64,000 bases of DNA from Brachycybe producta (taxonomy: Eukaryota; Arthropoda; Diplopoda; Playtdesmida; Andrognathidae), in the NCBI GenBank assembly GCA_036925085.1, contig JAUPFP010000032.1, positions 1,589,501 through 1,653,500 of the forward strand, written 5' to 3'. Under the pieces are notes generated by a model. That model was not told the origin of the DNA. It worked only from the letters and a program-made list of their open reading frames with translations, and did not search any database. A program made the position numbers and the translations under genes. Every line of letters begins with the position of its first letter. The first letter of the stretch is position 1. Positions 11,354 to 24,675 of the stretch are shown piece by piece.

Positions 11354-11541
11354 TTTTTTTTTGTTTGTTTGTTTTTCGTTTAGTTGCACCTAAAACAAAT
11401 TAAAAAGACTTTTTTTGTGTGTGTTGCTCATATATTCAGCAATGGCGCAATGACATTATTCATCATAGATATATAGAGGTAGTTCAACTAAGAGCTCTCG
11501 GTTTATTGTACCAGAGAATAGATGGCGCCACGTCATATTAG

Positions 11542-11939
11542 ACAGGCAATTAGAAATCGGAACAAACAGAAGTTGGCTCTGCCTTTTTTTATGACGACCG
11601 GCAACTTCTATTGGTTTTTGAAGAATATAATTGTATTTGCAACCAAATTAGCGAGTGTGGTGGGCCAGGTAGGTATTAAAACCTTATGGTTGCAATATAA
11701 AAAGGGTTTTTATAAATTTTTAAATTCTGTGAATTCACTTGATTCATTTAAACGTCACACAGGCAATTAGAAATCGGGACGAACAGAAGTTGGCTCCGCC
11801 CTTGTTATGACGACCGGCAACTTCTAATTGGTTTGCTGTGTGATTTGAGATTAATCTGACGTCTCAACCAATTCGAAGTTGTGTTCGTCATAAAAAGGGC
11901 GGAGCCAACTTCTGTTTGTCCCGATTTATAATTGCATGT
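11542..11939. mobile_element. ACAGGCA palindromic MITE: half copy plus full copy
   Basis: A left half (11542-11640) and a nearly complete palindrome (11759-11939) share ACAGGCAATTAGAAATCGG, AACAGAAGTTGGCTC and GGCAACTTCTAATTGG. No clear duplication flanks this copy, unlike the copies at 15505, 30325 and 50611. Confidence 0.65.
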
Positions 11940-12049
11940 TACTTAGAACCAGATAATTTCTTGTTTATATTGGTGTTAGTTTCTTTATCGAGACGTACAG
12001 TTTTATGAGGGATTGTTTATGTCAAAAATACATGGAATTTTTTTTATAT

Positions 12050-12420
12050 AAAAATATATCAAAAATTCATTTCTTGATTTCAAAAATTCATTTCTTGATT
12101 TTAAAAATTTATTTTTTTATTTCAAAAATTCATTTCTTGATTTCAAAAATTCATTTTTGATATAAAAAAATTCATTTCTTGATTTCAAAAATTCATTTTT
12201 TGATATCAAAAATTTATTTTTCGATTTCAAAAATTCATTTCTTGATTTCAAAAATTCATTTCTTGATTTCAAAAATTCATTTTTTGATTTAAAAAATTCA
12301 TTTCTCGATTTCAAAAATTAATTTTTTGACATCAACAATTCATTTTTTGACATCAACAATTCATTTTTTGATTTCAAAAATTCATTTTTTATATCAAAAA
12401 TTCATTTTTTTTAAAAATTC
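12050..12420. repeat. AT-rich 21-bp minisatellite
   Basis: About 16 units of TTCATTTCTTGATTTCAAAAA with single-base length changes. A looser extension is seen at 12560-12660. It lies in the divergent UBE2M-PTDSS2 interval. Confidence 0.8.
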
Positions 12421-12714
12421 TGCTTCCTGTTTCGAATATTTTTCCTCGTGATTGGCTGAAGCTGTTTAGTATTTGACTTTCAGCTAATAGGAAGTCAAAT
12501 TTGCCTTTAGACAAATACTGCTTAATAAAATGCAGCTTAAAACTGAAAACTGGAATTAGTGATATAAAAAAAATTTTATATTAAAAAAATAATTTTTTGA
12601 TTAAAAAATTGAATTTTGAATTTTAAAAAAATCATTTTTTTATATCAAAAATTGAATTATCAAAAACGCGATGTATTTTTGACATGAACGGCCCCTCATA
12701 GAGCTTCTGTATAC

Positions 12715-12930
12715 AAATCGTAAACTGAAGCTTGTGATGTCAGATGGGTTTGATGAAAATTTTTGGCACGTGTCATTTTATTGAATAAAAAAGGGTGAAA
12801 ACAAAAGAATACGCAAACCCTTTCGTTTAAAATGTTGTTATGATCCTTTTTTTTCTATCTGACTAAATGACGTAACCGTAAATTTTACGACAACTCCTCT
12901 GACGTCACAAGCTTCTTCTTACGACTAGAC
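12715..12930. repeat. Inverted repeat with TGACGTCA ends
   Basis: GAAGCTTGTGATGTCAGATG on the left pairs with CTGACGTCACAAGCTTC on the right. The same terminal motif recurs near 17075, 46240, 47980 and 48685, so it belongs to a dispersed family that carries a CRE-like palindrome (TGACGTCA). Confidence 0.5.
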
Positions 12931-13321
12931 CGAATCACCGAAATAAACAGAACTTTCAAGAGAGAGGCTATTGTATAGTCCTTCCGATGTTTTTTTCTTT
13001 CTAACATGGAGTTGAGCTACCTCTATATATTTATTTTGACATTAAATTAAAAATAAAATAATACTGATCAGGAAAATGATAATTTTATCACGGTCGCCAT
13101 ATTGTGTCAAGGGTATGTTTATAGTCTACTAAATTTGTTAAAAAAAATGTATTTGTTTTCGATGAAATTGTGAGTGGATCAATTGTTTTCCCGTAATTTA
13201 TATCAATATACTAATATATAAAACGCCAGCTTCAAGTTATTTTAATGCATAATTTACAACACTCCTATCAGTGACAAATTTACATTAAAAATGGACACAT
13301 AATGGCGATATTAAATAAATC

Positions 13322-13516
13322 ACAGGCAAGTGTGCTCAGCACAATACAGTCGTATGCCCCGCCTTTTTATGGGCGTCAGACCAAATATCAACCAATCAGA
13401 AATTGAAAATGGCGGTATATGTGACGCCAGACTAAATAATAAACCAATTAGAAGTTGCCGTTCTTCATAAAAGAGGCGGGGCAAACGATTGTATTGTGCT
13501 GAGCACACTTGCCTGT
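13322..13516. mobile_element. ACAGGCA palindromic MITE (AGTGTGCTCAGC type)
   Basis: The ends ACAGGCAAGTGTGCTCAGC and the complement enclose a shared core (GCGTCAGACCAAATATCAAC). The flanks share TAAATC, a degraded target duplication. It is the same family as the copies at 15505, 30325 and 50611. Confidence 0.75.
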
Positions 13517-13729
13517 AGTAAATCTCACTAAAAAGACTGTACTTAATAGAACCTTGAAAAGAACGGCAATATTACAATAGACCAGAAGCAATCTGGTGAC
13601 GTCATTTCACTTCAATGACGCATCCGCCCTCGTCATAAAACCAATAGGGGGCAAGGGGCCGATATCGAAGAAAATCATTTATGAGATTCACTGATATTTA
13701 CAAAAATTCGGCAAGTTACACAGCAGATC

Positions 13730-14065
13730 GATTGTTTGGAAAACCATTTTACTGTTTTAACCGCGTTTTACTGAATTCCCAGAATTGAATTAACATCTGC
13801 AAAATTCAGTAAAACGCGGATAAAAACTAAAATAACAGGAAATACAAACGAGATTTAACTCTAATGTCTTCCCCATTTTCTTTCTTTTTTAAGGGGGTCG
13901 ACATTGGAGGATGAATCTTGTATGCCCTGTTATGAATCAGTAAGTGAATCTCTTTGAATTTCATAGCATATTAATAAATTGTGGTGAAACTCAGTAGAGT
14001 CTACTGAGTGGTGAATCTTAGTGAATCTCGTAGGTATGATTTTCTTCGATGTCGGCTCCGTTGCG
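13730..14065. repeat. Member of the CGCGTTTTACTG repeat family
   Basis: ACCGCGTTTTACTG and CAGTAAAACGCGGATAA form an inverted pair near 13760 and 13810, followed by GTGAATCTTAGTGAATCTCG. Related copies occur at 17155-17650, 46740-47616, 51147-51271 and 51755-51965. Confidence 0.5.
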
Positions 14066-14159
14066 GAAACCGCCGTTGCTATTCTTCCCTGCTAATACTA
14101 ATGATGGTTTCTGAACAGCTGATTTTCGAACTCTCATTATTTTGTCTTTCAGAAAAGCA

Positions 14160-14400
14160 ACATTAAGAAAAACTTGAAAGTTCTTTATAAACTAGAAGGG
14201 TATCTTAAACACATAAGATTCTTTTCATGATGATATCTTTCAAAATAAACTTTTTATTCGACAAAGAAAATAAGAAAATATCGTCTGCTTAAAGTTATGT
14301 CATTTTCAAACTTGAAAGTGTTTTAGAAACTAGAAGGGTAAGACCCTTCTAGTTTCTAAAACAGTTTGAAGTTTTTCTTAATTTTGTACCTGAAAGAAAA
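14160..14400. repeat. Hairpin repeat with AAACTAGAAGGGTA motif
   Basis: GTTTTAGAAACTAGAAGGGT is followed directly by its inverted form near 14340, making a strong hairpin. The family also includes the stretch TTTCAAAATAAACTTTTTAT and recurs at 14740, 16670-16890, 33480-33700 and 48230-48500. Confidence 0.55.
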
Positions 14401-14448
14401 GTGATAATAGGCATACCAATTAAAATTACGTAATGAATGTTATTTCTG

Positions 14449-14685
14449 TGATTACAGAAAAAAAAAAGAATTGTGACAGTCATACCTTATGATATGGCAC
14501 TTGCTTGTGCGTTATTATTTTCTGACTGCCATATTATGTTGTACATCATTCAACGGCAGTCTTATGACGATATTTGTCATAAATATATTTTTGAAACTTG
14601 CTTTTGTGACTGTTACAAAGTTAGGAGCTATAGTTATGACGATTTACAGTCATAGGACAGTCATATTATTTTTTCTGTAATCAGG
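14449..14685. repeat. Inverted-repeat element ending in GATTACAGAAAAAA
   Basis: TGATTACAGAAAAAAAAAAG on the left pairs with TTTTTTCTGTAATCA on the right, and GACAGTCATA motifs just inside are also inverted. About 240 bp long, with no gene. Confidence 0.6.
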
Positions 14686-15039
14686 CTCCCAGATTTGTAT
14701 GGATGTTATCATTTCTTGAAAATCATTTCTTACATGTACTATTCTAGTTTCTAAAACCCCATTAAATTTTTCTTAAATGTTGCTTTTGAAAGTAAGTTTA
14801 ATCATTTGAAAAAGTAAATATTGTCAGAACTACACAAGTAAATTTAATATCTCAGGGGCTCAGCTGGCAGCTACTTGGCGACAGTATAGTGGACATAGGT
14901 CAGGTTCAGTGGTTCCCAAACTTTTTTCTGAAAAGGGCCGGATAGTAAAATCGAGCATTATTGAGCTACCCTTCTAGTTTCTAAAACACTTTCTAGTTAC
15001 TTTTCATTTTGCACCTAACCAGAGTTCGAGAGTAGAGAA

Positions 15040-15311
15040 CTTTCGCATTTTTTTTTTTTTTAAAAACTCGATATGTCGACTTTTACTTTCTTTTATTTGG
15101 CCATGTTAATCATGCCATGTTGCGCGCACCATACTCTAACAATTAAGTTATTGCAAGCGCCCCCCTCTTGTAGCAGCAATAATTTAATTATTACAGTATG
15201 GTGCGCGCAACATGGCCAAATAACAGAGTAAACGTCGACATGTCGACAATAAAGTTGACTCGTCGTGATTAAACAAAAATTTTTGCAAAAGTCCTCTGCA
15301 GGACTCCGTAG
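15040..15311. repeat. Inverted repeat of the CATGTCGAC / GGAGCCC family
   Basis: TGCGCGCACCATACT pairs with AGTATGGTGCGCGCA across a central AT-rich spacer, with TATGTCGAC and GTCGACATGTCGAC arms outside and GGACTCCGTA at the right end. Related to 42146-42476 and 22393-22640. Confidence 0.6.
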
Positions 15312-15504
15312 GTCGTTAAAACCAATTTAAATATTAGAAAACAACTTAAGTTTTCAAAAGTTTTGTCTTAGACTGTAGTTTTCCTATGAGCGGGCCGTAT
15401 AATAATAATACATGAGCCAGATCTGGCCCGCGGGCCATAACTTGCTCAACCCAGCTCTTATTTCGTCTGGTTGCGTCATGGCTTTTAAATGATGACGTAT
15501 TTGG

Positions 15505-15709
15505 ACAGGCAATTAGAAAACGGGACAAACAGAAGTTGGCGCCGCCTTTTTATGACGATCGGCAACTTCTAATTGGTTGTTTATGTAGTCTGACGTCACA
15601 TGCTCCGTCCTTTTCAACGTCGAACCATACAACAAACCAATTAGAAGTTGCCGTTCATCATAAAAAGGGCGGTGCCAACTTCTGTTTGTCCCGTTTTCTA
15701 ATTGCCTGT
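15505..15709. mobile_element. ACAGGCA palindromic MITE with 9-bp duplication
   Basis: Begins ACAGGCAATTAGAAAACGGG and ends with its complement. CGTATTTGG is present exactly on both sides (15496-15504 and 15710-15718). Nine-base duplications are typical of Mutator-like elements. Confidence 0.88.
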
Positions 15710-15931
15710 CGTATTTGGAGGCGGAGCGTTAATTTTTAAGTTTTAATCAGACGATGCAATGAGGGTAATGAGCGGTCTGGATTGAAGCGGAAGAACAAAG
15801 TTTTAATAATCAAAAATTCGTGTTTTTTTTTGGCTCCATTTCAAAGTTAGAACGACTTCAACTATAACCGCCTTTTTTGCTTTTTTTTTTTCAATGTTCA
15901 AACTTTCCATTGCTTATCTCATGTAACAACG

Positions 15932-18900
15932 ATGAAGAAAACTCGAAACGGAGAAAAGAAGACATTAAATGCGGATAAAACAGCGGTGCGGATCCAAACC
16001 GCACACGACTGGGAAAGTTACAAGAACAAGGATTTTTATGACGATGGGACAATGACATTCTTCTGGTGAGATATACATACCGACCATTCCGTTTATTCAT
16101 CGATTTATCCAGCGGTGTAGCAATATTTTGTATGATTGCGACGTCACGCGGGTTGATAAATCGATGAATAACGGCATGTGCAGTTTATAATGTACTACAA
16201 TTTCCTTCACTGCCTTCCCATCTGGTGAAATGTGTGCGCCTGCGCGCGCACAGAAAGATGACGTCATGACAATATATTTCTATGAATGTGAAGTCACACC
16301 GATAGATAATTCGATGTGTAACGGAACGTGCAGATAATAATTTACCACACTTTTCTTCTAATCTGGTGAATGTGTGCCCGCGCAGAAAGATGACATCATC
16401 GATGTATTTATAAATGTACCTAAACAATTATATCTGACCTACAAATGAATTGGGTAAATGAGCAAACGATGACGTAAACAGCGTCAACCGGGCACATGGA
16501 GTAATCGGGGGGGGGGGGGGGGGGGGAAAATGATAAGTAAAACAGGAAATGACGTATGGTCATCTGAAGACCAATCAGAGCTCGCTTTCTCTTTTGTACG
16601 GTTTATGAACAGCTGACTTTTGAACTCTTTGATTATTAGGCGTTTTATTAATAACGTTGAGGTGAAATTGAAAATTTATTCGAAACTAGGAGGGTAATTC
16701 AATCATTTAATGGTATTTTCATATTATTGTCTTTCAAAATAAACTTTTTACTGACGAAAATAAAAATGTCGTCTGCTTTGCGTTGTCTGCTTACCATTGG
16801 GTTATTTTCTTAAAAGCCACATAAAAAGTTTATTTTGAAAGATACCAACATGAAATTACCGTTAAGCTACCCATCTAGTTTCTAAAACACTTTCTAGTTT
16901 TTTTCTTAGTTTTATTAGTGAAAGAGAGAGAGTATGAAAGTTCGAAGGTCGTTTTAACTTTAAAAACACCCTGGTGCTTCTATGAATAAGCTGTTTCTCC
17001 AGCTTACTGCCGCTAGGTGGCGCTTTCATACATCCTCCGCTTTCACTTTTGACTTTCATCTCCCTTAGAGGTAGCTTGTGATGTCAGAGAGATTAACAAC
17101 AATTTAGGATTATGTCCCTGTGTCTGATAAAAAGAGGTATTTTCATGATACATTTGCATTTTCGGTATCCAGTAAAACGCGGATAAACAGTAAAACGGCT
17201 TGCCATAGAATGAGCTCTGCTATGAATCTTTGTGAATCTCGTACATGATTTTTGTTCTGTGTCGTCTCCTCCTTCGCTGGGATATTTCTAAAATAGGGGG
17301 TGGACATAGGGGGTGAATCTCGTACTGTATAGCAAATTGGCACGCCATTTTACTTTTTAGCCGCGTTTTACTGGATTTTCAGATTTTCTATTCAGATATC
17401 CATTAAAACGCGGATAATGAGGAAAAATCTCTGTTCCATACGTAGTATCTGCTGTGAATCTCGGTGAATCTTAGTGAACCTCGTACTGTATGGCAAATTG
17501 GCACGCCATTTTACTATTTATCCGCGTTTTACTGTATTTTTCAGATTTATGTTCTACTCTATTCTGGATATCTATTAAAACGCGGATAAAGAGGAAAAAT
17601 CTATTTTATATACGTAGTATCTGCTGTGAATCTCGGTGAATCTTAGTGAACCTCGTATATGATTATCTTCAATGTCTGCCCCCTTGAGTAACGCTCGATG
17701 AAACAAGTTAGGAACGCGAGCTTTTATCCGCTGAGCGTTTTGGAATGTGCGTAATTATGGTAGCGATTACTGATAGATAGCGCAATGACATCGATTAAAG
17801 TTGCTTATTGACTATGGTGCCTGATTTCAAAGTCGCTTGAAAGCGCAGATTCTCTTTCCCTCTTTCTAAAGAGGCCTTTAAACTTTCCTTCAATGCAGTC
17901 GAAAGTGAAGTGTTACTTGAAGGTGACCTTGACGTCAAGTGGTAATGCAAAATCTATTTTTTTTTTCTTTTAACGAACGAGATACTTTGGGTTGTGAATT
18001 TACAAGATTTTTCTTCCATTTTTTTAGCAAAGGAGGCCTTCAAGGAACACTTGAGTGTATCTGAAGGAGAAGCTTGATATTTTTTTTTATAAAAATCAAG
18101 GCAACAAGTTTTTTCTTTTTGTATTATTTATTTGCTAAGCAATTATGGAAGGCAATGCAAATTTGCCGAGCAACATGACGACGACGGCGGCGCAGAACAG
18201 TAGTAAACCAGGGTTTTCGCCTCTTTTTATTCGTGTTATTTATTCTGATCTTGAAAAACAAGTCCTTCGTGGTCTGATACAAAAATATGAACATATTGTT
18301 GAGAACAAGAGAACAGATAAAGCTACGATGCAAATGAAAAACAAGACGTGGGAAGAAATCGGAAAAGAGTTTAATGCTTTTCCGGGAGTTACATTTCGCG
18401 AGGTGAAATCCTTGCGAAAGTGTTGGGATAACACGAAAAATGCTGCCAAAGAAGAGGTAATTCGGCTCGTTTTTTTTTTGACACAGAATAAGGTGGTGAT
18501 GATACACACAAGGAACCAAAAGCCATTGAGAGGCTACATCGCAAAATTACTTCGAAAAATCTCCACAAAGAGCGCTAGCATCGTGTTTCTATTGAGCCCA
18601 TAGACCCGATGTTAAAGAAAAAATGTTAATTTTTAAAATACACAGCAGTCGCGGCGGCAATAAGTTTATTTTTCATATTTAAAGTTGTCCAATTTTGATG
18701 GTTCAAAGTGCAATGTGCACCTTAAATATATGCTAATCTAATCGTAGAATGACAAAAAATTGGTAAGTGCGGTTCTATTTTTAAAAAATATTTCAAAATC
18801 GCGAATTTCTAACTCCGTTAAATTCCATTGAGTACGCCCAAATAAGAAAAAAAAACATCCATTAAAATGCTCGTAAAATACCTAAAAATAATTTTAAAAT

Positions 18901-21900
18901 ACCAGAAACAAATCAGCACGTGCGCCAATGTGTTGGCTTCACTGTGGTTTAATTGTGGTTTTTTAAATTATTTCTAGGTATTTTTAGGAGTATTTTAATG
19001 GATGTTTTTTGCTTACGAGCGCTAATTCAATGGAATTTAACATAAGAGTTAGAAATTCGCGATTTTGAAATAAGTTTTTAAAAATAGAACCGCACTTACC
19101 AATTATCTGTCATTCTATCACTCGATCAGCATATATTTAAGGTGCACATTGCACTTTGAACGATCAAAATTGGACAACTTTAAATATGAAAAATAAACAT
19201 ATTGCCGCCGCAACTGCTGTATTTTAAAAATTACCATTTTTTTTTAAAAAATGGGTCTATGGGCTCAATAGAAAAACGATGCTAGCGCTCTTTGCGCTGG
19301 TAGCTCGAAATTTTTTTTTTGCCTTATTTCAACTCGAAATAATGCAAAAGAGCTGCGCTCTCTCGCACTTAGAGGCTAAGTGGTTCCTTTTCGAAAAAAT
19401 TTCTCCGATTTCTTTCGTCGCAACATTAACAGAAGTTGGGGTTTTCATGAAATGCGGAATTCTTAAAATGCTGCTGCAAACGCTGGCATAATGTATTTTT
19501 ATGAATTAAAATGCTGAGGGAACGCTTAAGTTACAATTAAGAAAAAAGCCATATTAAGGATGTTGAGTAGGTATTTATTTTGCTTTTGGCCCACCGGCTT
19601 GTGCCAATGCACCGGCTAATTCTATGCTCCATAAAGCATGGAACACACAAGCGGAATTCCGCTCAGAAAATCACAACAGAATATTTAAATGAGAAAATTT
19701 TCCATAAAAAGTGAACGGAAAATTCTTTAAAAATGAGTTGAACAAAGCTCAACTTTTTCCGTTCTCAAAATATTCCGTTTAAATTCCCACCAATCAGAAA
19801 GAAGCATGTGACATCACAAAAAAGCACAATGGAATCCCATTTTGGCAATAAATGTTAGTTTTCTTGTTCATTCAATAGAGGGCGCACACAACTTTCCTCA
19901 TTACTTTTCTGTTTCTGTGTGTGAACAACACAGATACCGAAAAAGAAAATGACTTTTTTTTTTTTCCCTTTCCAATTTTCTTTTTCCTTGGCGGAATTCC
20001 GCGTGTGTGTTCCAAGCTTAAACGGAATAGAAGGATCCGATTTTTCGCGTTAAAGCCTGGAACACACACGTGGAATTCCGCCAAGAAAAAAGAAAATTGG
20101 AAAGGGAAAAAAACAATTGTCATTTTCTTTTTCTGTATTTCTGTTCAGACATAGAAACAGAAAAGTAATGAGGAACGTTGTGCGCACCCTCTATTGAGCA
20201 AGAAAAGAAACATTTATTGCCAAAATGGATTCCAATTTGTTTTTTTTTGTAATGTCACATGCTTCTTTCTGATTGGTGGGTATTTGAACGGAATATTTTG
20301 AGAACGGAAAAAGTTGAGGTTTGTTCAACTCATTTTTAATGAATTTTCCGTTCACTTTGTATGAAAAATCTTTTCATTTAAATATTCTGTTGTAATTTTC
20401 TGAGCGGAATTCTGTGTGTGTGTGTGTGTGTGTTCCAGGCTTAAACGGTTTTCCGTAGCTTTTTCATTCATGAAAACAATGTAAAAAAAAATACACTGCT
20501 GAAAACAGATACGAAAACGTTTTACATTTTTTTTCTGTGATTTACAAGCTTAGACCGTTACACTCTCGGACGGGCAACTTTGAAAAATCCAATGCTTGGA
20601 GGTAGCGGTGACAAGTTGCATCATCAGCAGCGCCAAGATAGCGGGAAAAGGTTTTACTAGCATTTAAGACAAAATGCATGTTGGTCCACAGGCACCAGAA
20701 GGTGGTGGTGCAGTTTTCATCAGGCTATGCCAGAACTTCCGTTGCCATTCAACACATTACGAGTTGCCAGTCCCAGAGTATGTAATGGGCTAAAGTTACA
20801 AGTGATCCCACTTTCACAACAAAAAAGCTGAACCGAAAACGTAAAAAACAGCTCCATCTATTAGTAAGAACAGATAATAAACACACGAGCACATTAAAAA
20901 AAAATTAGAAGGATAATGCGAGTGCGGCATACCTGTGACCCTTGCTGTGACCTCATTTCTGGTAAACCTTCTCATTGGTTGCTTTTTCCACAGAAACCTT
21001 ATGATTGAAAAAAAAAAGTTGACACAATTGCAGCTTTGTTTTCAGCTCATTTTCAGTTGTTTGTGTTTTTCGGTTTACGTGTTGACGTGTTAAGGCCGCC
21101 TTATACTTCATTCTTTTCTGTTCAGTCTGTTCCGTTTCCATTCTGTTCTTTCCGTTGGGGGGTCATATACTTAAAAAACCAGTTCAAATGTCCATTCCGT
21201 TGGCATAAAAGGAATGAACAGAATGGATAGAACTTTGCTGAACTTTGGCGGGAAATATTTGCATGGTAGCCAATCAGAATAACATAGGACGTCATAAGCC
21301 ACACCTTATCCTGTTTATTGTCCACTTCCTATTGTGGGTTTGAGACCTGTGATGCCAGTTTTTCTTATTTTATTAAATAATTATGTTGCTAGTTTCCCTA
21401 TCCTATTTTTCCCTAAGATTTGCCCTGTGTGTTTCTTATTGGTCAGTTGTTCATCCTGTTCAGTTTAGTCATTGATAGTATTATGAGCTTTTCTTTGACA
21501 TGAACTGAACGGACAGAAGAAACGGAAAGGAACAGAATGGAATAAAAAGAATGAAGTATAAGGCGGCCTTAACGTGCCTGTCTGGACACGCGGGTCTTAA
21601 TTGTTATGAATTTCCGCTGCATTATACTGTATAAGAATTCCGCATTTTATGCTCGCTTAAAAAGATCCGCATAAAGCATTGTACTGTGTACAGTTTCGTA
21701 ATGGGAGACCTGAGGTGTACAGAGCCTGTGGAAGAATCGGAGGACCTACGCCATCCGAAGAATGCCAAAAGGTCTACGCCTTAATGAAGGACGAAGTTGA
21801 TTCCCCTGTCAACCCTAGTGACTGTGATAACGATTCCATGCAAGATGCATCTATGCTTGCTCTTCCCGAAGGCCCCAATTCAGTGTCAGATGCTTCTATG

Positions 21901-24641
21901 GTTGCGCTTCCCGAAGGTCCCAATTCGTTGCATTCAGGTATTTAACAAGAGCGCTAAATTCCATCACCACAAATGATTCATGGTGTGGAACACTGATGTT
22001 TGTAACCTGTGCATTGGTCTAAAAAAACCATATGTTGGATATTATGCATTTGATGTAGACACGAATATGGCTTCTCGTACTTTTGACTTTGACACTGATG
22101 AGGAAGAATCTCCACGAAAGCGTAAGAGGATTAGTGCATATTTTGCGCAATGTGGGTTTGAAGAAGAGGAGCACAAACTGAAAATGGAAATATTTCGCAA
22201 CAGAAGAGAGTACCAGAGGAAGGAGCACGAACAAAGGATGGAGGCATTCGAGGCCGAGCGATTTTACTGGGAGGAAAAAAGAAAGAGGCTATAATTGATT
22301 GTTTGTGTTACTTAGTTATGCGTACGTTTTGTAAAACGGTTTTAATAAATAATGTATTTACAATTTTTATCACGTTTTTTTAATTCATTTTATACGGAGC
22401 CTTGTAAAGGATATGCAAGATTTTTCTTAAAAATCTCGGCATTTCGACTTGATCTCGACATTTCGACGTTAATATCTACATGTCGACTTTATTCTCAACA
22501 TGTCGACTATTAATTTCTTATTCGGCCATGCTAATTATGCCATGTTGCACGCACCATACTCTATGGTGCACACGACATGGCATAATTAACATTGCCGCAT
22601 AAAAGAGATTAAAAGTCGACATGTCGAGATTCTGGAAAAATTCGACATGTCGAAGATACATTAAAGCGCAACATGCAATAGAAAGTGTTGTTCATTAAGC
22701 GATCGCTTATAGAAATTTTGAAAAGGTCCTTCTATTTTTAAATAATGTTAAAAATCGTACATTTTTTAACTCCATGTTAAATCCCATAGACCCCCCCCCC
22801 CAAAAAAAAAAACAATCCCACAAACGTTTGCAGAACTCTCATTAAAATGATTTAAGAGCAATAACAATAAATTATCACGTGAATTAATATATAGGCTTCA
22901 CGTTGATTCCTTTATAAAAATGTTGAAAAGGTCTTAATATTTTTAAATAATTTTTAAAATGATACATTTTTTATCTCTTTATGTTAAATCCCATAGACCC
23001 AACAACCTTCCCACAATTGCTTGAAGAACTCTCGTTAAAAATAATTTAGGGCTATAACAAAAAAAAACCACGTGCATTAATGTATCAACTTCACACTGAT
23101 TCCTTTTTATATGCTTAGCACGTGCAATTATTTTTCTATTAATTTTTATGTGACTTCATACCTGGAATAAAAAACCGTTCAAAAACCATTTTTATACCAA
23201 AAACGATTGCAGCGCCTACAATCGGAGAAATGTTGTATTGAAAAACATAATCTAGGCTCTTAAACTTTTGCTCACGGCACAGTATTTTTTGCCTCGAGAA
23301 ATTGTGGCACACATACCCAACTCACGGTACACCCTTTCGAAATCACTGTATTAAACCAGATGCATTTTTTAATCGGGTTTGTTTATGACTGAAATTTCAG
23401 GCGGGCTCACACGCTCACCGTTCTCTTCCTGCTCACCTGTGTCTTAGTCTATGTGGCCGTAATCGAAGAGGAGACTGTCGATGTTGGTTACAACACAAAA
23501 AGGTTTGCTTGTTTTGTTTCTTGTGGAAATAAACTACGAGTCTAAGTGGATAACTGGGTTACGTCGACCACTGCACTAAGTGGACCAAAGGGCTTAGGTG
23601 ATCACTGGATGAAAAGACAACTGGGCTTTGTTGACCGCTAGGCTAAGTTAAATATTGTGCTAAGTGGGCCACTGGGCTAAGCGGAGTAGTGTGCTTAGTC
23701 GATCACCAAAATAAGCTGACAACTGCGCTTAGTCGACTACAAAGCTAACTGAACCCATGTGGTGTAGTGAACAGCTAGGCTTATTGAATTAATTGGGCGA
23801 AGTGGACAAAGTTGGCTTGGCCATCCACTAAGTGGACCACTGGGCTAAGTCGACAACTGGACTGCTGGACTAAAGGGACCGTTGGCAGCTTGGGCTAAGT
23901 CCACTGCTGGTCTAAGTTGACTGCTGGGCTAAGTGGACCGCTGGGCTAAGTGGACCGCTGGGCTAAGTGGACCACTGGACTAAGTGGATCATTGATCTTA
24001 GGGGATTACTAGATGTAGTTTCCGAACCCTAAGGCTCGGAGCCAAAAAATGCAGTTGCCCAAAATGTAGGAAATTTCCCGATCCGGCCCGTGAATTTCGC
24101 GGTTTTTCCATTTACTAATTTTCTTTCCCTCTTTGATTTTTTTGTCGTAATATAGTTCATGAAATTACAAGCAATCAATTAATTGCATTTAAATCGGTTC
24201 AATAGTTTTTAATTCATGCCATCTAATGCGTTTTCCACAAACTTTGTATTTGTTGCTTGTAAGAAAAATTCTACTAAGATAGAAAAAAACAAAACAAGGG
24301 CTAAAGGTCTAATTCGCAGTATGTTATCATCAGTATGAAAGGATGTGATTGATTGTTCTTCCATTTAGTTGTGAGGAACATGAGCCCAAGTGCCCTTTAC
24401 CCGATTGTACTGTTAGTAGAAATTCAAAAAAAATTAAAGGAGCTATTCGACACTAAAGGTCGATTCACATTATACGTGTATACGGAAAACAGGGTATTGG
24501 ATTTGGTGAATTCATTTAACTAAATTGAATCAAATCCAAATCCTCATTGGACAAATCCAAATCCAACTTTCACACAGTTTCTTAAAGTCAAAAATTATTA
24601 TTATTTTATGTATTATTATTATTATATATATAATATCCCAG

Positions 24642-24675
<34 letters not shown>

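Noticed and set aside
18457..18603. Extension of the MSANTD3-like first exon
   Set aside because: After the GT at 18457 the sequence turns T-rich and runs into a palindromic MITE; splicing to 21694 restores family-like sequence.
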